A stretch of 64,000 nt of DNA from Mycolicibacterium neoaurum (GTDB taxonomy: Bacteria > Actinomycetota > Actinomycetes > Mycobacteriales > Mycobacteriaceae), in assembly GCF_036946495.1 (NCBI RefSeq), contig NZ_JAQIIX010000002.1, positions 1 to 64,000 on the forward strand, written 5' to 3'. Every line of letters starts with the position of its first letter. The first letter of the stretch is position 1. The notes under the pieces were generated by a model, which was given only the letters and a program-made list of their open reading frames with translations, was not told the origin of the DNA and searched no databases. The position numbers were made by a program, and so were the translations under genes. Positions 56,901-64,000 of this stretch are shown here, piece after piece.

Positions 56901-59135
56901 GTGGTCCGGCAGGACGGGACGCTGACGCTGGCATCGAGCATCCGGACCGAGGGCGAGGACGCCGCCGATGGATGGCTGACCCATTGCACCGCGGGCATCG
57001 CCGACGCGGTGCCGCTGCCCGGCGATCTCGACCTGGCCGCGGTGCGCGCCCGGTGTGGCGAGACGCTGCCCGCCGGTCACGTGGTGGACACGCTGGCCGG
57101 CCTCGGTGTCGCCGCGATGGGTTTCGGTTGGGAGGTCACCGAACTGCGCCGCGGCGGTGACGAACTGGATGGCGAGTTCCTGGCCGTCGTGCGCGCCGAG
57201 CCCGATGGCCGCACCCCCGCCACCTGGGCCGGCCTGCTGGACGCCGCCACCTCGGCGGCCTCGATCATCTTCGACGCCCCACTGCGGCTGCGAATGCCCG
57301 CCCGCATCGATCGGGTCGCGTTGCGCGCCAATCCGATCGGCACCGCGGTGCTACACATCCGGCGCGGCCGCGGCACCACCGCCGATGTCACCATCGCCGA
57401 TCAGACCGGCACGGTGCTCGGCGTCATCAGCGGCATGTTCTTCGACGAACTGGAGAACCCGGGCGGCAACGACGTCACCCGGATGATGCAGCAACTGGCC
57501 TGGCACCCCACGCCGTGGCAGACCGGAGCCCGCCCACCGCAGGTGATCCTGGTGGGCGGTGATGCGCCGACGTTGGCCTGGTGTATGCGGGATCTGGCTG
57601 CCGCCGATGTCGCGCACCGGCTGTGCGCGACACCTGAGGAGATCCCGGCGACGCTGGCTCCCGGTGCGGTGGTGCTGGTGTTACCCCGGGCCGGCGACGC
57701 CCCACTGGACGCCGTCACCACCGTGCACCGCACACTGACCACGCTGCTGGAGCGGACCACCGCGGCTCGGTTGTGGGCGCTGACCCGTAATGTGTACGAG
57801 GGCAGCGATATCGGCGGCTCTCCGCTGTGGGGCTTCTCCCGGATCGCCGCGGCCGAGCACCCCGGCCTGTGGGGTGGGGTCATCGACGTGGCCGACGACT
57901 GCCTGCCGCTCGGCGTCCTTGCCGAATTGGCGGGCCACGGCGTCGTCGTCGTCCGTGACGATATCGCGCTGACCGCGCGCCTGACTCGCGCCGAACACCA
58001 TCGTGGTCTGCCGTTGAGCTGTTCACCGGCCGGGAGCTATCTGATCACCGGCGGCACCGGCGCGCTGGGCGCCCTGGTGGCGACCCGGCTGGCCGATCTC
58101 GGCGCCCGGCGCATCGTGCTGTTGTCGCGGCGCGGGATGGCCGATCGCTCGGCATGGGATGCCGATGCCGAGCCGGCCCGCACCATCCTCGCGCTGGAGG
58201 AACGGGGGGTATCGGTACGGGTGGCCGCGGTCGATATCGCCGCGTCCGGTGCCGCCGACGAGTTACGCGCGGCGCTGCGCGATCTGCCGCCGGTGCGCGG
58301 GGTCGTGCACGCGGCCGGTGTCGAGGCCGGCGCCCTGCTGGCCGGCACGACGGCCGAGGATTTCGCCGCCGCCATGCGACCCAAGGTCGACGGCACGCTG
58401 ACATTGCACGAGGTGTTCGCACCCGGTGAACTCGACTGGATGGTGCTGTTCTCGTCGTGCGGATACCTGGCCGGGTTCCCGGGTCAGGGCGCGTACGCCT
58501 GCGCCAACGCCTACCTGGATGCCTTCGCCCAGCACCGTCGCAGCCTCGGTGACCGCACCACCGCGGTGGCCTGGACCGCGTGGCGGGGGCTGGGCATGGG
58601 CTCGACGTCGAGCTTCGTGGCCGCGCAGCTGCGCGCGCTCGGTATGGGTGTCGTCGGTCCCAACGATGCCATGCGCGCACTGGATCTCGCGATGCGCTCC
58701 GACCAGCCGCATGTGGTGGTCCTCCCGGTCGACGCCGACGCCGCCTCGGTACCCATGCTGGCCGATATCGCCCCGGTCGACGCCGAGGACACCGCAGCGG
58801 CGACGGTCCGGCCCGGCCGGGACGGGGTCCTCACCCCGGCACGGGTAGCCGATCTGGTCACCGCCGCGGTGGCAGCCGAACTCGGCCTTCCCGACGGTGC
58901 CGTGGATCCACGCCTGCCGCTGGCCGAGATCGGGGTCGACTCGATCATGACCGTGGCGCTGCGCAAACAGTTGGAGCGTGTGACCGGCCTTGCGCTGCCG
59001 CCCACGCTGCTATGGGAGCATCCCACCGCCGCGGCCGTCACGGCACGAATCGTGGAACTGCTTTCCGGGCAACAGAATTCGGCCGATCAGGAGATCCGCG
59101 AAGAGATCGACGAACAGATCGGCGCCTGCTCCTGA
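53988..59135 (+). CDS. Iterative type I PKS, 6-methylsalicylic acid synthase type
   Basis: 1,715 residues from a GTG at 53988 with AAGG upstream. KS (active Cys181 in LDAACAASLVAVHQG; EAHGTGTPTGDP; KPNTGHLEGGAG), AT (GHSVGEVAACVISG, Ser625), DH/thioester-hydrolase-type hot dog (PYPGDHPVRDTEIVPAAVLL, His928), KR (LITGGTGALGALVATRLADL near 1354; FSSCGYLAGFPGQGAYACAN) and ACP (LAEIGVDSIMTVALRKQL, Ser1652). Single-module KS-AT-DH-KR-ACP order and length match 6-MSAS enzymes such as ChlB1. With a KR intact, 6-methylsalicylate is more likely than orsellinate. Next to mbtA it replaces mbtI/mbtJ. Confidence 0.87.
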   Translation: MTLDQQPAPEPVAIIGIGCRLAGDVNTPNQFWQFLLDGASAVGEVPAERWEPYLRRDPRNAAILKATTAKGSFLSDLAGFDAEFFGVSPREAELMDPQQRLALEVSWEALEHAGVAPRALAGSDTAVLMGVNSDDYGKLVMEDLPGIEAWTGIGTALCGIANRVSHLLDLRGPSVALDAACAASLVAVHQGCQLLRAGETSLALAGGVSALIGPGLTRVLDVAGATAADGRCKSFDDSADGYGRGEGAAVVVLKRLADALRDNDRVIAVIRGGAVAQDGRTVGIMSPNGAAQEDMFRRTCQTAGIDPATIDYVEAHGTGTPTGDPVELTALSRVYGHGRPAGAPCLVGSVKPNTGHLEGGAGVVGLIKAALALQHNMIPPTAGVRTPTTAVDWDTNGLRVNTDTEPWPPTATPRRAAVCSYGYGGTIAHVLLEEAPQSSPGPEWETPALHVLPVSGRSAKRLSANAGALADHLRSGHDAMSDIAGTLWNRRSPEPVRAAIIAEDHREAVLALDALAAGTKHTSVATGSVVPGAERGAVWVFSGHGSHWAGMGAELLREEPAFAAVIDQIEPVFAAELGFSARRALASGEHGGTDRVQALTFAMQVGLAEVLRSRGATPAAVIGHSVGEVAACVISGVFDLVSGAKVACYRARGFRAVQGHGAMALAAVSFADAELRLNDVSGVVAAISAAPESTVISGTAGAVRRVVEEWSALGIVMRTVNTDVAFHSPAMDGLTAELGRLTAQLDPQDPVVPLYTTALADPRSMARRGSGYWVANLRGRVRFAEAVTAAAEDGHRLFLEVAAHPVVSHSIVDTLTHNGIDDYGVLPLHRRNMPEVRSVTTAIAALHCHGAPVALAPGHSCWAPDLPGNQWQHRRFWRTPATPPNGGGMHDPDTNTLLGGRLQVSAGVPATVWQTQLDMSTRPYPGDHPVRDTEIVPAAVLLNTLLTAASSEIVDIRLRTPVAPGRARNIQVVRQDGTLTLASSIRTEGEDAADGWLTHCTAGIADAVPLPGDLDLAAVRARCGETLPAGHVVDTLAGLGVAAMGFGWEVTELRRGGDELDGEFLAVVRAEPDGRTPATWAGLLDAATSAASIIFDAPLRLRMPARIDRVALRANPIGTAVLHIRRGRGTTADVTIADQTGTVLGVISGMFFDELENPGGNDVTRMMQQLAWHPTPWQTGARPPQVILVGGDAPTLAWCMRDLAAADVAHRLCATPEEIPATLAPGAVVLVLPRAGDAPLDAVTTVHRTLTTLLERTTAARLWALTRNVYEGSDIGGSPLWGFSRIAAAEHPGLWGGVIDVADDCLPLGVLAELAGHGVVVVRDDIALTARLTRAEHHRGLPLSCSPAGSYLITGGTGALGALVATRLADLGARRIVLLSRRGMADRSAWDADAEPARTILALEERGVSVRVAAVDIAASGAADELRAALRDLPPVRGVVHAAGVEAGALLAGTTAEDFAAAMRPKVDGTLTLHEVFAPGELDWMVLFSSCGYLAGFPGQGAYACANAYLDAFAQHRRSLGDRTTAVAWTAWRGLGMGSTSSFVAAQLRALGMGVVGPNDAMRALDLAMRSDQPHVVVLPVDADAASVPMLADIAPVDAEDTAAATVRPGRDGVLTPARVADLVTAAVAAELGLPDGAVDPRLPLAEIGVDSIMTVALRKQLERVTGLALPPTLLWEHPTAAAVTARIVELLSGQQNSADQEIREEIDEQIGACS

Positions 59136-60284
59136 TCAGTCGGCGAGCACATCGCGGATCACTGCGTCGGCGAGCAATCTGCCGCGGTCGGTGAGCACCA
59201 AGCGGTCACCCGTGTCGTTCAGCAACCCATCGGCGACGGCGACCGCGGCGCGCGCTGACTCCGCGTCGTCGAGCAGCGACCGCGGCACCCCGCTGCGCAA
59301 GCGCAGCCTCAGCATGACGTCCTCGATGTGTCGTGCGGTGTCGTCGAGTTCCTCGGAATCGGCCACCGGCATCCGGCCTTCGCCCAGGGCCTGCGCATAG
59401 GCCTTGGGGTGCTTGACGTTCCACCACCGGGTGGACCCGAGGAAGCCATGCGCACCCGGACCCGCGCCCCACCAGTGCCCACCATCCCAGTAGCCGAGAT
59501 TGTGCCGGCACTCCCCGCCGGGGGTGCTCCAGTTCGACACCTCGTACCAGTGCAGTCCCGCCGCCGACAGCGCGGCGTCGAGCAGCTCGTAACGGTCGGC
59601 CAACACATCGTCGTCTGGCATCGGCAGCTCGCCGCGGCGCACCCGGCGCGCCAGCGCGGTGCCGTCCTCGACGATCAGTGCGTAGGCCGACAGGTGGTCG
59701 ATGCCGGCGTCCAATGCCGTCTCCACCGACATCTTCAGGTCGTCATCGCTCTCCCCCGGCGTGCCGTAGATCAGGTCGAGGTTGACGTGCTCGAAACCCT
59801 CGGCGCGCGCCTCGCGGGCGGCCGCCGGCGCCCGCCCGGCCGAGTGCACCCGGTCGAGCACCTTGAGCACATGGGTCGCCGCGGACTGCATGCCCAGCGA
59901 CACCCTGGTGTAGCCGGCCTCGCGTAGTCGGGCGAACAGTGCCGGTGAGCTGGATTCCGGATTCGCCTCGGTGGTGACCTCGGCGCCCGGCGCGAGGGTG
60001 AAGTTCGTCCGGACGGCGGCCAGCACGGCCGCGAGTCCGTCACCGCCGAGCAGCGTCGGCGTACCCCCACCGACGAAGACGGTGTCGACCGGCCGGGCTC
60101 CGACCCGTCGGGCGGCGCGGTCCAGTTCGATCCGCAGGGCGGCCAGCCAGCCGTCCGGTGTGGCATCTCCGAGCTCGGCCGGGGTGTAGGTGTTGAAATC
60201 GCAGTACCCGCAGCGCGTGGCGCAGAACGGCACATGGACATAGATGCCGAAGGGTCCGGCGGTGTCCGGCTCAGGCCTGCTCAT
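59136..60284 (-). CDS. hemW: Radical SAM heme chaperone HemW
   Basis: 382 residues from an ATG at 60284. The radical SAM cluster is CATRCGYCDFNTY (CxxxCxxC) at the N-terminus, followed by TVFVGGGTPTLLGGDGLAAV and NLDLIYGTPGESDDDLK. HemW-like proteins, often annotated as HemN, lack the CxxxCxxCxC of coproporphyrinogen oxidase and act in heme insertion. It stands between the PKS stop (adjacent, convergent) and the sulfur operon, as Rv2388c does after mbtI. Confidence 0.93.
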   Translation of the reverse strand: MSRPEPDTAGPFGIYVHVPFCATRCGYCDFNTYTPAELGDATPDGWLAALRIELDRAARRVGARPVDTVFVGGGTPTLLGGDGLAAVLAAVRTNFTLAPGAEVTTEANPESSSPALFARLREAGYTRVSLGMQSAATHVLKVLDRVHSAGRAPAAAREARAEGFEHVNLDLIYGTPGESDDDLKMSVETALDAGIDHLSAYALIVEDGTALARRVRRGELPMPDDDVLADRYELLDAALSAAGLHWYEVSNWSTPGGECRHNLGYWDGGHWWGAGPGAHGFLGSTRWWNVKHPKAYAQALGEGRMPVADSEELDDTARHIEDVMLRLRLRSGVPRSLLDDAESARAAVAVADGLLNDTGDRLVLTDRGRLLADAVIRDVLAD

Positions 60285-60367
60285 ACCCGAGATTGTCCCA
60301 GAACCCGTTTTGCTCACCCTGAGCCCAAATCTGGCCCGGTTAGGGCGTCTGCGGTCGTCGTGGCAGA

Positions 60368-60472
60368 ATGTCGCACGTGACCGCCGCCGTTGACAGCACC
60401 ACCCGCATTGCGCTGGTGGTCCGGCGGCATGTCGATCTGAAGCGCATCTGTAGCTGTTGTTGTCTGCCCTGA
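60368..60472 (+). CDS. Poly-cysteine leader peptide (uORF)
   Basis: A 34-codon ORF, ATG at 60368, ending RICSCCCLP then TGA at 60470-60472. Four of its last six residues before LP are Cys. Short cysteine-run ORFs upstream of sulfur genes in mycobacteria are known as cysteine-responsive attenuators: when Cys-tRNA is scarce, ribosomes stall and the operon is opened. It lies 124 bases before sirA with no obvious Shine-Dalgarno sequence. Confidence 0.82.
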   Translation: MSHVTAAVDSTTRIALVVRRHVDLKRICSCCCLP

Positions 60473-60513
60473 CCCGCGTCGATATCGGAATCAGCCTGCC
60501 CCACCCATGAGCC

Positions 60514-60538
60514 GGCCGCCGGATCTGCGCCGCCGGCC
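60514..60538 (+). promoter_or_regulatory. Stem-loop between Cys leader and sirA
   Basis: GGCCGCCGG and CCGCCGGCC pair with one C-C mismatch around a 7-base loop. It lies between the leader stop and the sirA ribosome site (AAGGAG), where an attenuator hairpin that hides the ribosome site or stops transcription would be expected. No alternative pairing was worked out. Confidence 0.5.
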
Positions 60539-60596
60539 AGCCCCCGGCGATTCCGCGCGATCGGTGAGCCGCTCCCCGACAAGGAGCCTCGACAAC

Positions 60597-62279
60597 ATGA
60601 CCGAAACGGTCTCCAACACACCCAAGCCGGTGAAACGACCCCGTGGCGAAGGCCAGTGGGCGCTCGGCTACCGCGAGCCGCTGAACGCCAACGAGCAGGC
60701 CAAGAAGGATGACAACCCGCTCAACGTGCGTCAGCGCATCGAGAGCATTTACGCACCCAACGGGTTCGAATCGATCGACAAGGGTGACCTGCGCGGCCGT
60801 TTCCGCTGGTGGGGCCTCTACACCCAGCGCAAGCCCGGCTACGACGGCACCTGGACCGGTGACGAGAACACCGACATGCTCGAAGACGAGTACTTCATGC
60901 TGCGCGTGCGCAGCGATGCCGGCGATCTGAGCCTCGCGGCGCTGCGCACCCTCGGCGGCATCTCGACCGAGTTCGCGCGCGATACCGCCGACATCTCCGA
61001 CCGGCAGAACGTCCAATACCACTGGATCGACGTGCGCGATATGCCGGAGATCTGGCGCCGCCTCGACGAGGTGGGCCTGCAGACCACCGAGGCGTGCGGT
61101 GACTGCCCGCGCGTCGTGCTGGGGTCACCGTTGGCAGGTCAGCATCCCGACGAGGTCATCGACGGGACCCCCGCGGTCAACGAGATCGTCAAGCGCTATA
61201 TCGGCAAGCCCGAATACTCGAACCTGCCGCGCAAGTTCAAGACCGCGATCTCGGGCCTGCAGGATGTCGTGCACGAAATCAACGACGTCGCGTTCATCGG
61301 GGTCGTGCATCCCGAGCACGGGCCCGGATTCGACCTGTGGGTCGGCGGCGGACTGTCCACCAACCCGATGCTCGCCAAGCGTGTCGGCGTGTGGGTGCCC
61401 CTCGACGAGGTGCCCGATGTCTGGGAAGCGGTCGTCTCGACCTTCCGGGACTACGGATACCGCAGGTTGCGCTCGAAGGCGCGGCTGAAATTCCTGATCA
61501 AGGACTGGGGCGTCGAAAAGTTCAGGGAGGTTCTCGAGACCGAGTACCTCAAGCGCCCACTCATCGACGGGCCGGCGCCGACCCCGGTGACCCGGCCCAT
61601 CGACCATGTCGGTGTGACCAAGCTCAGGAACGGTCTGAACGCGGTCGGGGTGTCCCCTATCGCCGGGCGCGTCACCGGCACCATCCTGACCAAGGTTGCC
61701 GATCTGGCCGAGGCCGCCGGTTCGGACCGGGTGCGCTTCACGCCGTACCAGAAGCTGATCATCCTCAACGTCCCCGACGACAAGCTCCAGGAGCTGCGCT
61801 CGGGCCTGGACGCATTGGGCCTGCCGTCGAGCCCGTCGCATTGGCGACGCAATTTGATGGCCTGCACCGGTATCGAATTCTGCAAGCTCAGCTTTGCCGA
61901 GACCCGCAGCCGGTCCCAGGTGCTGGTGCCGGAGCTGGAGAAGCGTCTTGAGGACCTCAACGCCCAGCTCGACGTGCCGGTGACCATCAACATCAACGGT
62001 TGCCCCAACTCGTGCGCCCGGATCCAGATCGCCGATATCGGCTTCAAGGGCCAGATGGTCGACGAGGGCAACGGCCCCGAGGAGGGATTCCAGGTGCACC
62101 TGGGCGGCAGTCTGGGCCTGGACAGCACCTTCGGCCGCAAGCTGCGCCAGCACAAGGTGCTGGCCACCGAGCTCGGGGACTACATCGAGCGGGTCGTTCG
62201 TAACTTCGTGAAACAACGCGAGCCCGATGAGCGTTTCGCTCAGTGGGCGGTGCGCGCCGACGAAGCAGACTTGAGGTGA
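60597..62279 (+). CDS. sirA: Ferredoxin-dependent sulfite reductase
   Basis: 560 residues, ATG at 60597 with AAGGAG eleven bases upstream. The siroheme/[4Fe-4S] ligands are MACTGIEFCKLSFAETRSR and INGCPNSCARIQIADIGF. EACGDCPRVVLGS supplies the Cys of the Tyr-Cys pair known in the M. tuberculosis enzyme. It reduces sulfite to sulfide; the name NirA is also used for it although the substrate is sulfite. First gene of the sulfur operon with cysH and the chelatase. Confidence 0.95.
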   Translation: MTETVSNTPKPVKRPRGEGQWALGYREPLNANEQAKKDDNPLNVRQRIESIYAPNGFESIDKGDLRGRFRWWGLYTQRKPGYDGTWTGDENTDMLEDEYFMLRVRSDAGDLSLAALRTLGGISTEFARDTADISDRQNVQYHWIDVRDMPEIWRRLDEVGLQTTEACGDCPRVVLGSPLAGQHPDEVIDGTPAVNEIVKRYIGKPEYSNLPRKFKTAISGLQDVVHEINDVAFIGVVHPEHGPGFDLWVGGGLSTNPMLAKRVGVWVPLDEVPDVWEAVVSTFRDYGYRRLRSKARLKFLIKDWGVEKFREVLETEYLKRPLIDGPAPTPVTRPIDHVGVTKLRNGLNAVGVSPIAGRVTGTILTKVADLAEAAGSDRVRFTPYQKLIILNVPDDKLQELRSGLDALGLPSSPSHWRRNLMACTGIEFCKLSFAETRSRSQVLVPELEKRLEDLNAQLDVPVTININGCPNSCARIQIADIGFKGQMVDEGNGPEEGFQVHLGGSLGLDSTFGRKLRQHKVLATELGDYIERVVRNFVKQREPDERFAQWAVRADEADLR

Positions 62280-62285
62280 TGTGAC

Positions 62286-62993
62286 ATGACAGCGGTGACA
62301 CGATCGGACACCGAGCTGAAGGAGCTGGCCGAGCGCGGCGCGAAGGAGTTGGCCGGTGCCGGCGCCGAGGAACTGCTGCGCTGGACCGACGAGAACTTCG
62401 GCAACGGCTACATCGTCGCGTCCAACATGCAGGACGCGGTGCTGGTGGAGATGGCCGCCAAGGTCAGGCCCGGCGTGGACGTGCTGTTCCTGGACACCGG
62501 CTATCACTTCGTGGAGACCATCGGCACCCGCGATGCCGTGGAGGCCGTCTACGACGTGCGCGTGGTGAACGTGACCCCGGAGAACTCGGTGGCCCGTCAG
62601 GACGAGTTGTTCGGCAAGGATCTGTTCGCCCGTGACGCGGGCGCGTGCTGCCGGATGCGCAAGGTCGAACCGCTGGGCAAGGCGTTGAGCAACTACTCGG
62701 CATGGGTGACCGGTATCCGCCGAGTCGAGGCGCCCACCCGGGCCAATGCCCCGCTGATCAGCTGGGACGCCGCGTTCGGGCTGGTGAAGATCAATCCCAT
62801 CGCCGCCTGGACCGATGAGGACATGCAGGCCTATATCGACGCCAACGGCATCCTGGTCAACCCGCTGGTCTACGAGGGCTACCCCTCCATCGGATGTGCA
62901 CCGTGCACCAGCAAGCCCATCGAAGGCGCCGACCCGCGCAGCGGACGGTGGGCGGGCCAGTCCAAGACCGAGTGCGGTCTGCACGCGTCATGA
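62286..62993 (+). CDS. cysH: Adenosine 5'-phosphosulfate reductase CysH
   Basis: 235 residues. [4Fe-4S]-type APS reductase: CCRMRKVEPLGKAL and CAPCTSKPIEGADPRSGRWA (iron-sulfur Cys pairs), then KTECGLH with the catalytic Cys at the C-terminus. Phosphosulfate-binding residues lie in VASNMQDAVLVEMAAKVRPG. It makes sulfite for SirA. Six bases follow sirA, and its stop overlaps the chelatase start. Confidence 0.96.
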   Translation: MTAVTRSDTELKELAERGAKELAGAGAEELLRWTDENFGNGYIVASNMQDAVLVEMAAKVRPGVDVLFLDTGYHFVETIGTRDAVEAVYDVRVVNVTPENSVARQDELFGKDLFARDAGACCRMRKVEPLGKALSNYSAWVTGIRRVEAPTRANAPLISWDAAFGLVKINPIAAWTDEDMQAYIDANGILVNPLVYEGYPSIGCAPCTSKPIEGADPRSGRWAGQSKTECGLHAS

Positions 62994-63715
62994 GCGCGAC
63001 GGTGCCCGCACCGGTTCTCGTGCTGACCGCCCACGGCAGCGCCGATCCACGTTCGGCCGCCAACACTCATGCGGTGGCCGAGACGATCCGGCTGCTTCGG
63101 CCCGGGCTGGACGTCGTGCCTGCCTTCTGCGAGCAGAACGCGCCAAGCCTGGTCGATGTGTTGCACCAGGTCGGCGATCGTGCCGTGGTGACGCCCCTGC
63201 TGTTGGCCAGCGCCTATCACGCTCGCGTCGACATCCCGGCCATGATCGCCGAGAGCGGTACCGCGGCGCGGCAGGCCGACACCCTCGGCGAGGATGACCA
63301 GCTGTTGGCCGTGCTGGGCAGGCGGATCGCCGAAGCCGGTGTGTCCGTGCATGATAGCGACGTCGGCGTGATCGTCACCGCGGTCGGTTCATCGCGACAG
63401 GACGCGAACGCGCGCACCGCCACGGTGGCCGACTCGGTCGCGCTCAACAGTGCCTGGGCCGGGGTGACGACCGCCTTCGCCACCGGGTCGCAGCGTTCGC
63501 TACCCGATGCGGTACGCGGGTTGCGGCTGCGCGGCGCTCAGCGCATCCTGATCGCCCCGTGGTTCCTGGCGCCCGGGAAGATCACCGACCGGGTGGCGGA
63601 TTTCGCTGCCGCACAGGGTATTCCGATGTCCGCTCCGCTTGGCGCGCACCGCCTGGTCGCCGAGACCGTGTTGGACCGATTCGACGCGGCGATCGCGTTG
63701 CCTGTCGCGGCATAG
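62990..63715 (+). CDS. Sirohydrochlorin cobalto/ferrochelatase-like protein
   Basis: 241 residues, ATG at 62990 overlapping cysH (ATGA). CbiX/SirB-family features: VLTAHGSADPRSAANTHAVA with the metal His, a repeated half starting DVGVIVTAVGSSRQDANART and LIAPWFLAPGKITDRVADFA. It inserts iron into sirohydrochlorin to give siroheme for SirA, so the operon makes its own cofactor. Orthologue of Rv2393 (che1) by order. Confidence 0.9.
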   Translation: MSATVPAPVLVLTAHGSADPRSAANTHAVAETIRLLRPGLDVVPAFCEQNAPSLVDVLHQVGDRAVVTPLLLASAYHARVDIPAMIAESGTAARQADTLGEDDQLLAVLGRRIAEAGVSVHDSDVGVIVTAVGSSRQDANARTATVADSVALNSAWAGVTTAFATGSQRSLPDAVRGLRLRGAQRILIAPWFLAPGKITDRVADFAAAQGIPMSAPLGAHRLVAETVLDRFDAAIALPVAA

Positions 63716-63729
63716 CCGCATAGTGGTAC

Positions 63730-64000
63730 CTAGTCGATCAGCCGGGTCACCGCGTCGACGAGCCTCTCGCGTTCGGCATCGACGAGGAACGCGGGGTCGG
63801 TGGCCAGCCTGCTCAGGAAGCCGTCCAGCAGCACCATGACCCAGGTGGCCAGTTCCGGCGCCGGCAGATCGCGACGCATACAGCCCCGTTGCTGTGCCCG
63901 GCGCACCACGTCGCGCAGGCCCGTATGCTGGGCCCGGTCGTCGGCTGCCAGCGCCTCGGCGACAGCGGGTTCGGCCATCACCGCACCGACCGCGCGGATG
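63730..64000 (-). CDS. TetR-type regulator, C-terminal part (cut by window end)
   Basis: At least 89 residues of a frame open to the right edge (IRAVGAVMAEPAVAEALAAD, then GLRDVVRRAQQRGCMRRDLP, ELATWVMVLLDGFLSRLATD). The helical, Ala/Leu-rich pattern with a C-terminal WVMVLLDG helix is typical of the ligand domain of TetR repressors. The DNA-binding part lies outside. It converges with the chelatase gene. Confidence 0.7.
   Translation of the reverse strand, partial: IRAVGAVMAEPAVAEALAADDRAQHTGLRDVVRRAQQRGCMRRDLPAPELATWVMVLLDGFLSRLATDPAFLVDAERERLVDAVTRLID

Noticed and set aside
53988..59135. PKS as an orsellinate synthase or as part of MbtC/MbtD
   Set aside because: An intact KR and a DH/TH-type domain with catalytic His fit 6-MSAS; mbtC and mbtD are both present and complete on the other strand.
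61125..62984. 619-codon - strand ORF opposite sirA and cysH
   Set aside because: Spans two well-defined genes in antisense, with no domain signature.
1..64000. CRISPR array or insertion sequence
   Set aside because: No regularly spaced direct repeats with unique spacers and no transposase were seen. The 464-617 array is palindromic and coding.

Overview
The window looks like a chromosome segment of a mycobacterium, probably a rapid-growing or environmental Mycolicibacterium-type species. The DNA is very GC-rich and GTG starts are common. The order tRNA-Asn, dnaG, dgt, glyS, smtB-zur, uppS, recO, amidase, era, ybeY, phoH, rsmE, dnaJ2, hrcA, mbt cluster, hemW, sulfite reductase, cysH follows, as I recall it, the M. 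tuberculosis H37Rv order from about Rv2342 to Rv2393. Family assignments come from reading the proteins; no database search was run.

Region 1 (1 to about 8.69 kb) is the end of a prophage integrated in a tRNA-Asn gene. A tightly packed leftward operon starts at a small excisionase/Cro-like gene. It runs through small unknown proteins, a ParB-like protein, a DEDDh exoribonuclease and a DUF7694-like protein to a helix-turn-helix protein whose 3' end carries an array of palindromic repeats. Several genes between 0.9 and 2.8 kb look frameshifted, so the prophage may be decaying. The divergent repressor gene reads into the tRNA-Asn gene and ends there, the layout expected for integration-dependent immunity. 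The integrase and the other att site would lie left of the window.

Region 2 (8.7 to 32.2 kb) is core mycobacterial genome. It holds DNA replication and nucleotide genes (dnaG, dgt), a TPM-domain membrane protein, an EspA/EspE-like protein with a lipoprotein, glyS, the zinc regulators smtB-zur, a Nudix hydrolase, decaprenyl diphosphate synthase, recO, an amidase, a secreted CAP protein, the era-ybeY-phoH ribosome-maturation group, rsmE, dnaJ2 and hrcA.

Region 3 (32.2 to 59.1 kb) is the siderophore locus. The operon mbtB-TE-mbtC-mbtD-mbtE-mbtF-mbtG-mbtH runs leftward. mbtA and a 1,715-residue iterative type I polyketide synthase run rightward. Two IdeR-like boxes lie in the divergent promoter. 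Salicylate synthase mbtI and mbtJ, which flank mbtA in M. tuberculosis, are absent. In their place stands a KS-AT-DH-KR-ACP enzyme of the 6-methylsalicylic acid synthase type. The predicted product is a mycobactin whose aromatic cap is 6-methylsalicylate instead of salicylate.

Region 4 (59.1 to 64 kb) contains hemW, then an assimilatory sulfur operon (sirA/nirA, cysH, sirohydrochlorin chelatase) preceded by a short ORF ending in a cysteine-rich stretch, a likely cysteine attenuator. The right edge cuts through a TetR-type regulator.
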